The notes under the pieces: generated by a model
What the model saw: the letters and a program-made list of their open reading frames with translations, nothing else
What the model was told of the DNA's origin: nothing
Database searches by the model: none
Assembly: GCF_014643515.1 (NCBI RefSeq)
Contig: NZ_BMJP01000005.1
Span: forward strand, 124,001 to 188,000
Direction of reading: 5' to 3'
Source: Sphingomonas prati
GTDB taxonomy: Bacteria; Pseudomonadota; Alphaproteobacteria; Sphingomonadales; Sphingomonadaceae
DNA: 64,000 nt
Part shown: positions 56,101 to 64,000 of the stretch, in pieces
Layout of the letters: the number at the start of each line of letters is the position of its first letter
How positions within the stretch are numbered: the stretch's first letter is position 1
Program-made: the position numbers and the translations under genes

Positions 56101-56184
56101 GGCAAAGTCGTCCAGCCTCGTGACGGGAAACTTCACGTGATGAAATCAACCCCGCTTCAAATCGAATGGAGGCCCCTCCGCTAG
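53140..56184 (+). CDS. uncharacterised F5/8-type C plus (alpha/alpha)-barrel protein
   Basis: This 1014-residue protein has a short signal peptide (MMLPLLLAALAAQPAP), a beta-sandwich, a discoidin-like sugar-binding region (about 185-290, with TLHWGRKPATSYRID), a second beta-sandwich, and from about 550 a helical barrel with the conserved SYDRSWIRDGAMMG and GEYIHLVTQLYRYTGD segments found in trimming glycosidases. I cannot assign a CAZy family. Translational coupling (ATGA) to the GH144-type gene points to beta-1,2-glucan or a related sugar as substrate. Being this long and coupled, it is probably a key enzyme of the locus. Confidence 0.75.
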   Translation: MMLPLLLAALAAQPAPRDLIRGGAAWTSAASDGVSSQVAITGGALDLDYDFAKVSGYAVARRALPLDWPANYALRLRIRGTGGVNDLQIKFSDAAGTNVWWVQRRNFRPTPDGQTITIRPRDLEFAWGPTTDKTLRKTVSLEIVVVRGRDGGAGRITIDELTFEPLPPPVPLPPPRASDPRALDGHRDTLAPLRRPLTIDFGGRKELGGLTLHWGRKPATSYRIDASDDGRRWHALRTVTNGDGGTDPVRLPDTETRWLRITAPGAPDLAELDVMPPAWGTPPNAMIAALAKTAPRGTYPRGFTEQSYWTLVATDGGGGSGLIGEDGTIEVARGGFSLEPSVIADGKRFGWADVTATHRLRDGSLPMPAVDWRADGWSLTTTLVADHATARLLARWRLTNTGNRPRTLRLRIAVRPFQVNPPAQFLSQQGGVSPISRIAWTAGHLAVTTPAAIAGDPVPVRTLYPLTKPNSVALRPFTQGALADDTTVCHATTVEDPDRLASATLDWERTLAPGETLDIPLVIGGDTTPTTAAFDAAETATAAYWKRTLGTVAITVPPSKQAVADTVRTALAHILMSRDGPALKPGTRSYDRSWIRDGAMMGDTLLRLGHPAPVRAFADWYGTKLFGNGKVPCCVDARGPDPVPENDSQGEYIHLVTQLYRYTGDRPALARDWPKLDAARRYMEGQRQSEQTPANLTPDRRHLYGLMPPSISHEGYSAEAQYSLWDNFWALTGYKDATFAATVLGRPEAATIAVQRDQFAQDIRAAITASTRRFGIDFIPGATSLGDFDATSTTMALDPAGEEARLDPRLLANTFDRQYARVMARTRPDATWADYTPYELRNVSALVRLRQRNRANDLLAAYMADRRPAAWNGWAEVVGRDPREIRFIGDMPHAWVASDFIRAALDLFAYVRTDEGAVVVAAGLDHKWLLGTGSSIKGLRTPYGTLDLSAREAGGTLLMTIAGDIAAPGGFVIPWPLSGKPGPARINGKVVQPRDGKLHVMKSTPLQIEWRPLR

Positions 56185-56292
56185 ACCATCGCGACGCTAT
56201 CCCCCTGCCGCTAAACGCCTTTCGCTTCCTGCGCCGCCATGCCACACATGCATGGAAGCCGGCCGAAGACGCCGTCGTGACGGGGGACGGAC

Positions 56293-57816
56293 GTGGCAGG
56301 ACGAACAAGACATTTCGCGATCGCAGCGATCATGCTGCTGGCCGGTTCCGCCAATGCACAGCCAGTCGCGCAGCCGGCAGCCAAGCCCGCCCCCGCGACC
56401 AACGGATGGGGCGAGCAGGTTCACACCAACGCGCCGCTCGGCCGGATCAAGCGGTTCCCGGGAGACGGGTCAGGCGCCTTCGCCACAGGCCGCTACCGCA
56501 ATCTGTTCGCCGAACAGCTCGGCAAGACGCCACAGGAAACGCATGCCCGGATCGAGCAGGCGTTCCAGCGCTTCTTCCACGGCGACGGGCAGGAGGAGAC
56601 GGTCTATTTCGAGACCGGGGCCAACGCCAACGGCACGCTCGCCTACGTCACCGACTGGGCGAACAACGATGCGCGGTCGGAGGGCATGAGCTACGGCATG
56701 ATGATCGCCGTCCAGCTCGACAAGAAGCGTGAGTTCGACGCACTCTGGAACTGGTCCAAGACCCACATGCAGGTGACCGACCCGCAAAACCCGTCCTTCG
56801 GCTATTTCGCCTGGTCGATGAGCACCGACGGCTCGCCGCGATCCGTCGGCGCCGCGCCGGACGGCGAGGAATATTATGTCATGGCGCTCTACTTCGCCGC
56901 GAACCGCTGGGGGAACGGCACGGGCATTTACGACTACAAGGCGGAGGCGGACAAGATCCTGTCGAACATGCGCCACCGCGCCGTCATGACCGGCACCGGC
57001 CCGTTCCGGATCCACCCGGACGGACCGCCCTTCGTCCAGCCGAGCACGCCCTGGCCCAGCCCCAACAACCGCACCGCCGCCGCCGAGGCCGCGAAGAAGG
57101 GCGAGCCCTGGCCGCCTGCGATGTTCGGGACGACGCGACCGAACCGGCCGGTGACGGTCGGGCCGATGGTCGAGGAAAGCCACGCCATGATCCGGTTCGT
57201 GCCGGAAACCAGCAACAATACCACCGACGCGTCCTATCACCTGCCGCACTTCTACGAACTGTGGTCGCGCTGGGGGCCGGAGGCGGACCGTGCTTTCTGG
57301 AGCAAGGCGGCGGACGTCAGTCGCGACCTGATCGTGAAGGTCGTCGGACCGAAGACCGCGCTATCGCCCGAACGCAGCAACTTCGACGGATCGCGCCTGA
57401 TCGGGCGCGACGGCAAGCCCGTCGAATTCGGCTACGACAGCTGGCGGACGGTCAGCAACTGGTCGGTCGACTGGTCATGGTTCGGCAAGGATCCGCGCCA
57501 GCGGACGCTGAGCGATCGCAACCAGGCCTTCCTGTTCGGGCAGGGGATCGACAAGTTCGCGGACCGCTACACGCTCGACGGCAAGCCGCTGTCCGATCGG
57601 CACTCGTCCGGCATGGTCGCCGCCACCGCGGTCGGCGGGTTCGCGGCCACGCCCGGCCCGGTGTCCAAGGCGTTCCTGCAAACCGTCTGGGACATGCCGC
57701 TCCCGACCGGGGAGCAACGCTATTTCGACGGGATGCTTTACCTGATGAGCATGATGCACCTCAGCGGCGAATTCCGGATCATCGCGCCGGCCACCGCGCC
57801 GCAACCCACGCGCTGA
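56293..57816 (+). CDS. GH8 reducing-end xylose-releasing exo-oligoxylanase (Rex-like)
   Basis: This 507-residue secreted protein (signal peptide ending near NAQP) belongs to GH8. The acid Glu130 is in RSEGMSYGMM, GYFAWSMSTDGS and APDGEEYYVMALYFAANRWG follow, and TTDASYHLPHFYELWSRWG carries the base Asp. The last match, with HAMIRFVPE, is diagnostic of Rex enzymes that trim xylo-oligosaccharides from the reducing end. The start is a GTG at 56293 with GGGGGACGG upstream. It lies 108 bases after the F5/8 protein on the same strand, yet its substrate (xylan) differs from that of the rest of the locus. Confidence 0.87.
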   Translation: MAGRTRHFAIAAIMLLAGSANAQPVAQPAAKPAPATNGWGEQVHTNAPLGRIKRFPGDGSGAFATGRYRNLFAEQLGKTPQETHARIEQAFQRFFHGDGQEETVYFETGANANGTLAYVTDWANNDARSEGMSYGMMIAVQLDKKREFDALWNWSKTHMQVTDPQNPSFGYFAWSMSTDGSPRSVGAAPDGEEYYVMALYFAANRWGNGTGIYDYKAEADKILSNMRHRAVMTGTGPFRIHPDGPPFVQPSTPWPSPNNRTAAAEAAKKGEPWPPAMFGTTRPNRPVTVGPMVEESHAMIRFVPETSNNTTDASYHLPHFYELWSRWGPEADRAFWSKAADVSRDLIVKVVGPKTALSPERSNFDGSRLIGRDGKPVEFGYDSWRTVSNWSVDWSWFGKDPRQRTLSDRNQAFLFGQGIDKFADRYTLDGKPLSDRHSSGMVAATAVGGFAATPGPVSKAFLQTVWDMPLPTGEQRYFDGMLYLMSMMHLSGEFRIIAPATAPQPTR

Positions 57817-57978
57817 GCGCGTCGCGATAGAAACAGTGTCGCCGCGGCGGCCGGTCCGGATCGGTTCACCGTCCCGGCCGGGCGGGGTGCCGACGAAGCG
57901 GAAATGGCCGGATCGGATCGGCGGCGCGGATCGTTGCTTTCACGACCCCACCCTCGGGACAACACCCAAGGAGCTGCC

Positions 57979-58470
57979 ATGTTTCGATCGATCCTCATGG
58001 GCCTCGTCGCCGGACAGCGCGCGATGACGCCGCTGTCAGCTTTGGCCGGCGCGGCCCGCCGCGGCACGCTGCCGTACGACAATGCCACGGCGCGGCTGAT
58101 GGCGCATCCGCTGTTTGCCACAGGCGGTGTCGTCATGGCCGTCGCCGAAATGGTCGGCGACAAGACGAAGACCGCACCCGACCGCACCGTGTTCCTCGGT
58201 CTGCTCGCCCGGACCATCACCGCCGGCTTTGCGGGCGCAACGCTCGCGCCACCGAAACGGGAACTGGCGGGCGCAGCTTTGGGCGTGGGCGCGGCAATCG
58301 CGTCGTCCTATGTCGGGCTGGCCCTGCGCAAGCAATCCATGAGCCGCTGGGGCCAGACCGCAACAGGGTTCGCGGAGGATACGCTGGTTCTCGCCGCGGC
58401 AAACGCCATCGCAAACGCCATGCCGGCGCGCGGCCGCGGTTCGGTTACGAGTTCAAGCTCGCTTCGGTAA
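57979..58470 (+). CDS. DUF4126 family membrane protein
   Basis: This 163-residue hydrophobic protein has three to four membrane segments and the opening SILMGLVAGQRAMTPLSALA, which fits the DUF4126 family of small inner-membrane proteins of unknown function. The ATG at 57979 is chosen for its AAGGAG ribosome-binding site. The longer ORF adds only a basic leader. A strong terminator follows directly. Confidence 0.82.
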   Translation: MFRSILMGLVAGQRAMTPLSALAGAARRGTLPYDNATARLMAHPLFATGGVVMAVAEMVGDKTKTAPDRTVFLGLLARTITAGFAGATLAPPKRELAGAALGVGAAIASSYVGLALRKQSMSRWGQTATGFAEDTLVLAAANAIANAMPARGRGSVTSSSSLR

Positions 58471-58473
58471 TCG

Positions 58474-58504
58474 GGACGGGATGACGCCGGTCGTCATCCC
58501 GTCC
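58474..58504. terminator. bidirectional terminator hairpin
   Basis: GGACGGGATGACG and CGTCATCCCGTCC pair perfectly over 13 bases with a 5-base loop, starting 4 bases after the DUF4126 stop. The MFS gene converges from the other side and ends at 58567, so the hairpin can serve both transcripts. Confidence 0.8.
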
Positions 58505-58566
58505 GAGGCCTAATCAGGGCCCGGTCTGGAACAGCGACGGGGCAGGCCTGGCATCGATTGGAGCGG

Positions 58567-59771
58567 CTACAGCGTTCGCTCGGCCAGCGGCGCGACCCGG
58601 ATCAACAGCAACCCGCCGAGCAGCGCCATGCCGCCAAGCGCAGCGCAGAACCACAGCACGCCGGGCCAGTCCCCCCACGTCCACGCAAGCCCCCCCGCCG
58701 ATCCGAGCACACTCGACCCGAGATAGTAGCAGAACAGATACCAGGCCGCGGCCTGCCCGCGCCGTGCCCCGCCACGCCGTCCCACCCAGGCGCTGGCGAT
58801 CGATGCGCCCCGAAGAACCCGATCGTCACCACACCGATCCCCGCGATCACCAGCCAGAGCGGCGCCGCCCCGGACATCGCGACACCCGCGATCAGGATGA
58901 CGGTCGGCACCCAGAAGACCCGCCGCCGGCCGAGGCGGCCCGCCAGACCGCCGAACCACGCGGAACTCGCCGAGCCAAGAATATACAGCAGGAACACCGC
59001 GCCGACCGCCGCCTGACCCAATCCATAAGGCGTGGCCATCAGGTGGAACCCGGCATAGTTGTAGATCGAGACGAACACCCCCATCAACAGGAACGCCTCC
59101 GCATAGAGCAGGCGCAGCCCGGGATCGCGGAACAGCGGTCCGGCATCTCGCACCGTGTCCAGCCACCCTCCCCCGCTGGGCGTGAACCGCCGGGACGGCG
59201 GCGCAAGCCGTCGGAACGCCTCCGCCATAGCAAGCCCCGCAACACCCACCGCGACCAATGCCCAGCGCCAACCCGCGACATCCGCGACCAGCCCAGCGAT
59301 CAACCGCCCGCCCATCCCGCCCAGCGCGCTGCCGGCGATATACAGCCCCATCGCCGATCCGACCGCGCCGGCGTCCACCTCCTCGGCGACATACGCCATG
59401 GCGACGGCCGGAACGCCGGCCAGCGCAAGCCCCGCGAGCAGCCGCAGCGCCAACAGCGCATGCCAACCCGGCGCAAGTGCCGCCGCGATGGTCAGGACGC
59501 CCGCCGCCAGCATCGCCGCGACCATCAGCGGCCGCCGCCCGACCCGATCCGACATCGCACCTGCGACCAGAATCCCGACTGCCAGCGGCCCCGTCGCCAT
59601 CGACACCGCCAGCGACGCCCCCTCCGCCCGCAACGCGAAGCGCTCGGCCAGCAGCGGCAGCAACGGCTGCACGGAATAAAGCGTCGAAAACGTTGCGAAC
59701 CCGGCGAACAGCATCGCCAGCGTCAATCGCCTGTAGCCGATCGTGCCCAGCGCATGCGGTTCGGGCATCAA
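58567..59771 (-). pseudogene. MFS transporter with a single-base frameshift
   Basis: The 5' two-thirds (MPEPHALGTIGY through VVTIGFFGAH) reads as a standard 12-helix major facilitator, with the helix 2-3 loop motif SDRVGRRPLM. At about 58802-58804 the frame changes. The rest (SIASAWVGRRGGARRGQAAAWYLFCYYLGSS to RVAPLAERTL) continues in another frame and matches the usual end of YnfM-like drug/sugar efflux proteins, where AHSxAS is expected. One missing base at the junction explains both frames. It is a recent inactivation or a base-calling error. Intact length would be about 400 residues. Confidence 0.8.
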
Positions 59772-59955
59772 GACGCGTCGCCGGTCGGCGCTACCAACCC
59801 CTCGGGCACGACGGCACGCCTGTCACCCGATCGGATGGCGCAGTTCCAGCAACGGATCGCATCGGCTTCGTCGGCAGGAACCCTGGTCATGCGCCGCACA
59901 TAGGCACGCCGCAAGACGCACCCTAGGCTTTCGTTCGAAACTACCCGGCGTAGGG

Positions 59956-60735
59956 TCAGGCCTTCGCGGGCTCGGCGTCGGTCTTCGCCGCGATGCCGTA
60001 GGCACCCACGACGAACACCAGCCCGCCGACGATGTTGCCCAGCGTCACCCAGACCAGATTGTGGACCGCACCCGCCAGCGTGATCGTCTCCCCCGGCGCG
60101 AACAGCCCGAGCGTCAGCGCGGTCATGTTCGCCACCGAATGCTCGAACCCGGCCGCGACGAACGCCAGCAATATCCACGCCATGACGATGCACTTCGCCG
60201 CATCGCCGATCACCCGCGCCGACGTCCAGATCGCCAGGCAAACCAGCCAGTTGCACAGAACCGAACGGGCCAGCAGCGTCATGGCATCGGCCTCCACTTT
60301 GTGCGCGGCATAGGCGTCGAACATCGTGCTGGCGTTCGCGAACACCTGCCCGCCGCCGCCTGCGATGAAGATGCCCGACAGGATCAGCGCACCGATCAGG
60401 TTGCCGACCCAGACCACGACCATCAGCATCGCGGCGTCGGCCGGCCGCACCGTCCGGCGCATCAGCCCGAACCCCAGATACATGACGTAACCGGTGAACA
60501 ACTCGCCGCCCGCGAACACCGACAGCAGGAGGCCAAGCCCGAAGGTCGCGCCCATCACCAGCGGCCGCACGCCCGCCGGCAGGCCTGCAGCGGCGCTGAT
60601 CGCCAGGATCATCGCGATGCCGATATAGGCCCCGGCCAGCATCGCACCGACGAAGAATCCCATGGGCGACCGCCGGATCGCAACCGCTTCCGCGGCCGCA
60701 CGGCCGGCAAAGCCGGTGATGGTGGGTGCATACAT
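59956..60735 (-). CDS. formate/nitrite transporter family channel
   Basis: This 259-residue integral membrane protein has six hydrophobic helices and FNT signatures: AGAYIGIAMILA in helix 1, GGELFTGYVMYL, LVCLAIWTSARVIGDAAKCIVMAW, and the late ALTLGLFAPGETITL. FNT channels move formate, nitrite, lactate or hydrosulphide. The start at 60735 lies only 4 bases after the stop of the FdhF-type gene, so the two are almost certainly co-transcribed. That makes formate the most likely substrate. Confidence 0.88.
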   Translation of the reverse strand: MYAPTITGFAGRAAAEAVAIRRSPMGFFVGAMLAGAYIGIAMILAISAAAGLPAGVRPLVMGATFGLGLLLSVFAGGELFTGYVMYLGFGLMRRTVRPADAAMLMVVVWVGNLIGALILSGIFIAGGGGQVFANASTMFDAYAAHKVEADAMTLLARSVLCNWLVCLAIWTSARVIGDAAKCIVMAWILLAFVAAGFEHSVANMTALTLGLFAPGETITLAGAVHNLVWVTLGNIVGGLVFVVGAYGIAAKTDAEPAKA

Positions 60736-60739
60736 CGGC

Positions 60740-63103
60740 TCAGACTTTCGCAATGACGGGACGGCCGGCAACGCCGGCGCGTTCGACGATCAGTTCGGCG
60801 CCGTCGTCGGCGCCCGCGGCATGAATCTGGACCGGGACCGACTTGTAGGACGGCGTGAAGCTCTGCTTGTCATGGTCCTCCAGCGCGATCAGCGGTTGCG
60901 TCTCCGGATAATAGGACGCGCAGCAGCCATCGGGCAGGTCATGCTCGACCAGCGTCAGCCCCTGCACGATCCGGTCGGCCCGCTTGAACTGCAACGCGGT
61001 GGTCACGTCGATCACGTCGCCCTCCGCAAAGCCCAGCCGCGCGATCTCCTTGGCGTTCATGAACAGGATGTCGCGCCGCCCGAAGACACCGCGATACCGA
61101 TCGTCGAGCGCGTAGATCGTCGTGTTGTACTGGTCGTGCGAGCGCAGCGTCGTCAGCCGCATGACGCTCGGGTCGCCGATCGTCTCGTTCTCCTCGACAC
61201 CCGGCGACACCATGAAGTTCGCCTTCTTCGATTCGGTCAGCCACACCCGCTCCGCCGCCGCGTTGGGCAGGTGAAACCCGCCCGGTTCGCGGATGCGCGT
61301 GTTGTAGTCCTTGAACGCCGGGAACACCGCCTCGATGCTGTCGCGGATCGTATCGTAATTCGCGACATAGCCGTCCCAGTCGATCCCGCCCTTGGCGCCC
61401 AGCGTCGCCTTGGCGATCCCCGCGACGATCCACGGTTCGGACCGGACATTCTCGCCCGGCGGCATCAGGAACCCGCGCGAAGCATGCACCATCGACATCG
61501 AATCCTCGACGGTCACCGACTGCGGCCCGCCCGCCTGCGTATCGCGCTCCGTCCGGCCAAGGCATGGCAGGATGTAGGTCGCGCCCTTCGCCATCAGCAA
61601 CTGCGTGCGGTTCAGCTTGGTCGTGATGTGGACGGCCAGGTCCATGTTGCGGAACCCCGCGGCACACGCCTGCGGATCCGACGATGCGATCGCCAGGTTC
61701 CCGCCCAGGCACATGATCGCCTTGGCTTTCCCGTCGCGCATCGCGGCGATGCTTTCGACCACCGAATGGCCGTGCTCGCGCGGCGGTTCGAACCCGAACA
61801 CCTCCTTCATCTTGTCGAGCAGCATCGGCATCGGCCGCTCGGTGATGCCGACCGTCCGGTCGCCCTGCACGTTGCTGTGCCCGCGCAGCGGACAGATGCC
61901 CGCCCCCGGCCGGCCGATATTGCCGCGCAGCAGCAGCAGGTTCGCAATCTGCTGCACGTTGCTCGTGCCGGTCCGGTGCTGCGTGATCCCCATGCCGTAG
62001 CAGGCGATGGTCGCCTTCGACTGCGAATACAGCCGCGCGACCTCTTCCAGATCACTCCGCCCCAGCCCGCTGGCCGCGACGATATCGTCCCACTCCGACG
62101 CTTCCAGGTCGGCGATCAGCGCATCGATGCCAGTCGTATGTTCGGCGATGAACGCATGGTCCAGCACCGGCGACTCGCCCGCGGCGGTCGCGGCCTTGTC
62201 CAGCGCGACCAGCGCCTTGGAAATCCCCTTCAGCGCCGCGGCGTCGCCACCGACCTTTACCTGCAGGTAGCTGCTTGCGATCGGCGTCGCGGAGAACGTC
62301 GCCATCTCGACCACCGACTGCGGCGATTCGAACCGCTCGAGCGAGCGCTCCTTCAGCGGGTTGAACGCGATGATCTTGCCACCGCGACGCGACACCTCAC
62401 GCAGCGTCGCCATCATGCGCGGATGGTTGGTGCCCGGGTTGTGACCGATCGACAGGATCAGGTCGGCGTGGTCGAAATCCTCCAGGCTGACGGTACCCTT
62501 GCCGATGCCAATCGACTTGGGTAGCCCGACCGAGGTCGCCTCGTGGCACATGTTCGAACAATCAGGGAAGTTGTTGGTCCCGTACAGCCGCACGAACAGC
62601 TGCAACAGGAACGCCGCCTCGTTCGAACACCGCCCGGACGTGTAGAATTCCGCCTGGTTCGGATCGTCCAGCTTGGCCAGACCCGCGCCGATCTCGGCCA
62701 GCGCCTCGTCCCAGCCGACGACCTCATAATGGTCGGTCGCCTTGTTGTAGCGCAGCGGTTCCGTCACGCGGCCCTCGCCTTCCAGCCAATGGTCGGTCTT
62801 CGCCCACAGGTCCGCCACCGAATGCTGGGCGAAGAATTCCGCACCGATCTTCTTGGCGGTCGACTCCCACGCTACGGCCTTCGCGCCATTCTCGCAGAAT
62901 TCGAACGAGGAGCTGTGCTTTGGGTCCGGCCAGGCGCAGCTTGGGCAGTCGAAACCGTCCGGCTGGTTCGACTTCAGCAATGTCTGCGCGCCGCGCTGGA
63001 CAATCTGCTGCGCCTTGAGGCTCAGGGCGACGGCCTTCAGCGCCCCCCAGCCGCCGGCCGGGCCGGTATAATCCTTGATCCCGTCGGGACGCTTGTCACG
63101 CAT
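60740..63103 (-). CDS. FdhF/YdeP-type molybdopterin oxidoreductase
   Basis: This 787-residue protein has the molybdopterin oxidoreductase fold and the features of the YdeP branch: an early FDCPSCAWPDP pair of cysteines (Cys53, Cys56), CSNMCHEATSVGLPKSIG around residue 185, LSIGHNPGTNHPR, and the C-terminal dinucleotide-binding domain. It appears to lack selenocysteine. Relatives are annotated as formate-dehydrogenase-like, but the reaction of YdeP-type proteins is not settled. Coupling to an FNT channel supports formate oxidation. No fdhD-like gene is seen nearby. Confidence 0.9.
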   Translation of the reverse strand: MRDKRPDGIKDYTGPAGGWGALKAVALSLKAQQIVQRGAQTLLKSNQPDGFDCPSCAWPDPKHSSSFEFCENGAKAVAWESTAKKIGAEFFAQHSVADLWAKTDHWLEGEGRVTEPLRYNKATDHYEVVGWDEALAEIGAGLAKLDDPNQAEFYTSGRCSNEAAFLLQLFVRLYGTNNFPDCSNMCHEATSVGLPKSIGIGKGTVSLEDFDHADLILSIGHNPGTNHPRMMATLREVSRRGGKIIAFNPLKERSLERFESPQSVVEMATFSATPIASSYLQVKVGGDAAALKGISKALVALDKAATAAGESPVLDHAFIAEHTTGIDALIADLEASEWDDIVAASGLGRSDLEEVARLYSQSKATIACYGMGITQHRTGTSNVQQIANLLLLRGNIGRPGAGICPLRGHSNVQGDRTVGITERPMPMLLDKMKEVFGFEPPREHGHSVVESIAAMRDGKAKAIMCLGGNLAIASSDPQACAAGFRNMDLAVHITTKLNRTQLLMAKGATYILPCLGRTERDTQAGGPQSVTVEDSMSMVHASRGFLMPPGENVRSEPWIVAGIAKATLGAKGGIDWDGYVANYDTIRDSIEAVFPAFKDYNTRIREPGGFHLPNAAAERVWLTESKKANFMVSPGVEENETIGDPSVMRLTTLRSHDQYNTTIYALDDRYRGVFGRRDILFMNAKEIARLGFAEGDVIDVTTALQFKRADRIVQGLTLVEHDLPDGCCASYYPETQPLIALEDHDKQSFTPSYKSVPVQIHAAGADDGAELIVERAGVAGRPVIAKV

Positions 63104-63262
63104 ACTCGAATCTCCAGGCGACCAGGCCGCTTACGGATGGCCGGTCACTCGTCGTTCCAAGAGCCTCTCGCGAGGAAAACGCAAGTTTCTTCGCAGCTTG
63201 CGTCGATATTCCGTGGTCCGGCCGTGCCGGATGCGTCCCTTCCACCCCTCCCGCAAGAATGA

Positions 63263-63284
63263 CGACCTGCCCGGCGGCAGGTCG
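63263..63284 (-). terminator. terminator hairpin after the TonB receptor gene
   Basis: CGACCTGCC and GGCAGGTCG pair perfectly over 9 bases with a CGGC loop. The hairpin sits just after the stop of the minus-strand TonB receptor, and a short T-rich stretch (TCATTCTT) follows in that direction. Confidence 0.75.
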
Positions 63285-63292
63285 CCGAGGCT

Positions 63293-64000
63293 TCAGAACC
63301 GCGCCTTGAACCCCATGTAGAAGGACCGGCCCAGCACGTCGTAGGTTCCGGGCAGCGTGTTGCCCGGCGTGCCCGCGATCACCAGCGGCGCCTTGTCGAA
63401 CAGGTTGGTCACGCCGGCGCGCAACTGGAACCGTTCGTTCACCGCGATCCGACCGGTCAGGTCGAACAGGTCGTAGGACGGCACCCCCGCCGCCGGGCTG
63501 GCCGGGCGGATGACGCTCGTCACGTCGCGCATCGCGTTCAGGTGGCGCCAGCGCACGCCGATGTCGGCCTTGCCCAGCGTCAGGTTACCCGTGGTCGTGT
63601 ACCGCCAGCGCGGCAACGGCAGCGAGTTGGTTGCGTCGATCGTGCCTGCAAACTCCTGGAACGCATCGGTCGGGAAGTTCTTGACCTGATAGCTGTCGAG
63701 ATAGCTCACCAGCGTATTGAGCGAGAAGCGCACGTCCCCGCCGTTCGCCAGCGACGCGATATCCACGCTCCAGTCGAGCTGGACGTCGATCCCCTTCGTC
63801 TTCAACCCACCTAGGTTGAGGTAGGGCAGCGCCACGTTGGTGATCCCGCCCGTCTGGTCGCGCGTGATCAGCCCGCAGAATGTGTTGGCCGCATCATAGG
63901 TCGGGTTGCTGCCGTCCTGGTTGTAGCATTTGGCGAGCGCGGTGTTCCCCGCCACGGTCGAAATGACGTCCGTGATCGAGATGTCGTAATGATCCACCGA
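63293..64000 (-). CDS. TonB-dependent receptor, C-terminal part (5' end beyond window)
   Basis: The last 230 or so residues of an outer-membrane receptor are present: barrel strands such as DHYDISITDVIST, LPYLNLGGLKTKGIDVQLDWSVD, LRAGVTNLFDKAPLVI, and a C-terminal Phe (GFKARF). The frame stays open to base 64000, so the start lies outside the window. The end closely resembles the receptor at 37-40 kb (NNLFDKGPPAI, YPGVYDTLGR), so both belong to the same receptor group. Its cargo is unknown. Confidence 0.9.
   Translation of the reverse strand, partial: SVDHYDISITDVISTVAGNTALAKCYNQDGSNPTYDAANTFCGLITRDQTGGITNVALPYLNLGGLKTKGIDVQLDWSVDIASLANGGDVRFSLNTLVSYLDSYQVKNFPTDAFQEFAGTIDATNSLPLPRWRYTTTGNLTLGKADIGVRWRHLNAMRDVTSVIRPASPAAGVPSYDLFDLTGRIAVNERFQLRAGVTNLFDKAPLVIAGTPGNTLPGTYDVLGRSFYMGFKARF

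Noticed and set aside
60662-62524. 620-codon plus-strand frame
   Set aside because: It is antisense to the FdhF/YdeP-type gene and is Arg/His-rich with no domain.

Overview
The window is GC-rich throughout. Its genes have the look of an aerobic, polymer-degrading alphaproteobacterium, most likely a Sphingomonas-type sphingomonad. The reasons are the abundance of TonB-dependent receptors with long plug domains, the DUF6445 and P4Hc-type oxygenases beside carbohydrate loci, and many overlapping ATGA or TGATG gene junctions. The taxon is an inference from gene content, not from a marker gene. I saw no rRNA, tRNA, CRISPR array or intact insertion sequence.

Bases 1-18 kb are a housekeeping, stress and aldehyde-detoxification region. 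It holds a lipoprotein fragment, small hypothetical genes, two short-chain dehydrogenases, a zinc alcohol dehydrogenase with an aldehyde dehydrogenase, a complete periplasmic aldehyde oxidase operon (paoABC type), a YciE/YciF-like protein, nicotinate phosphoribosyltransferase, a decayed metallo-beta-lactamase-fold gene, an orphan second molybdenum hydroxylase large subunit, and a UBP zinc-finger/flavoprotein pair. A perfect ten-copy heptanucleotide repeat lies at 2034-2103. An amino-acid permease follows at 18.5-19.9 kb.

Bases 20.1-40.2 kb are the most interesting part. They look like a self-contained locus for using hydroxyproline-rich plant glycoproteins (extensin or arabinogalactan-protein type). 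A TonB receptor, a GH2 enzyme, a proline-specific S9 peptidase, a GH127 beta-L-arabinofuranosidase, a DUF885 peptidase, an M24 Xaa-Pro peptidase and a DUF5695 protein would import and strip the glycopeptide. 4-hydroxyproline epimerase, a D-amino-acid-oxidase-like flavoprotein, a DHDPS-family deaminase and a pyrroline-2-carboxylate-reductase-like Ldh enzyme would then break down the imino acid. All five predicted transcription units start at just three control regions, and each region carries a related AT-rich GTATAC/TATACGA element.

Bases 40.4-43.9 kb hold a small ORF, a DUF3667 membrane protein, a prolyl-4-hydroxylase-like oxygenase with a peroxiredoxin-like front domain, and a DUF6445 protein. 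Bases 43.9-57.8 kb are a second carbohydrate locus, probably for beta-1,2-glucan: a GPH-type symporter, a GH3 beta-glucosidase, a LacI regulator with a perfect operator palindrome, a TonB receptor, a GH144-type endo-beta-1,2-glucanase, a large uncharacterised F5/8-plus-barrel protein, and a GH8 exo-oligoxylanase. The last 6 kb hold a DUF4126 protein, a frameshifted MFS gene, a formate/nitrite-family channel coupled to an FdhF/YdeP-type molybdoenzyme, and the 3' end of another TonB receptor.
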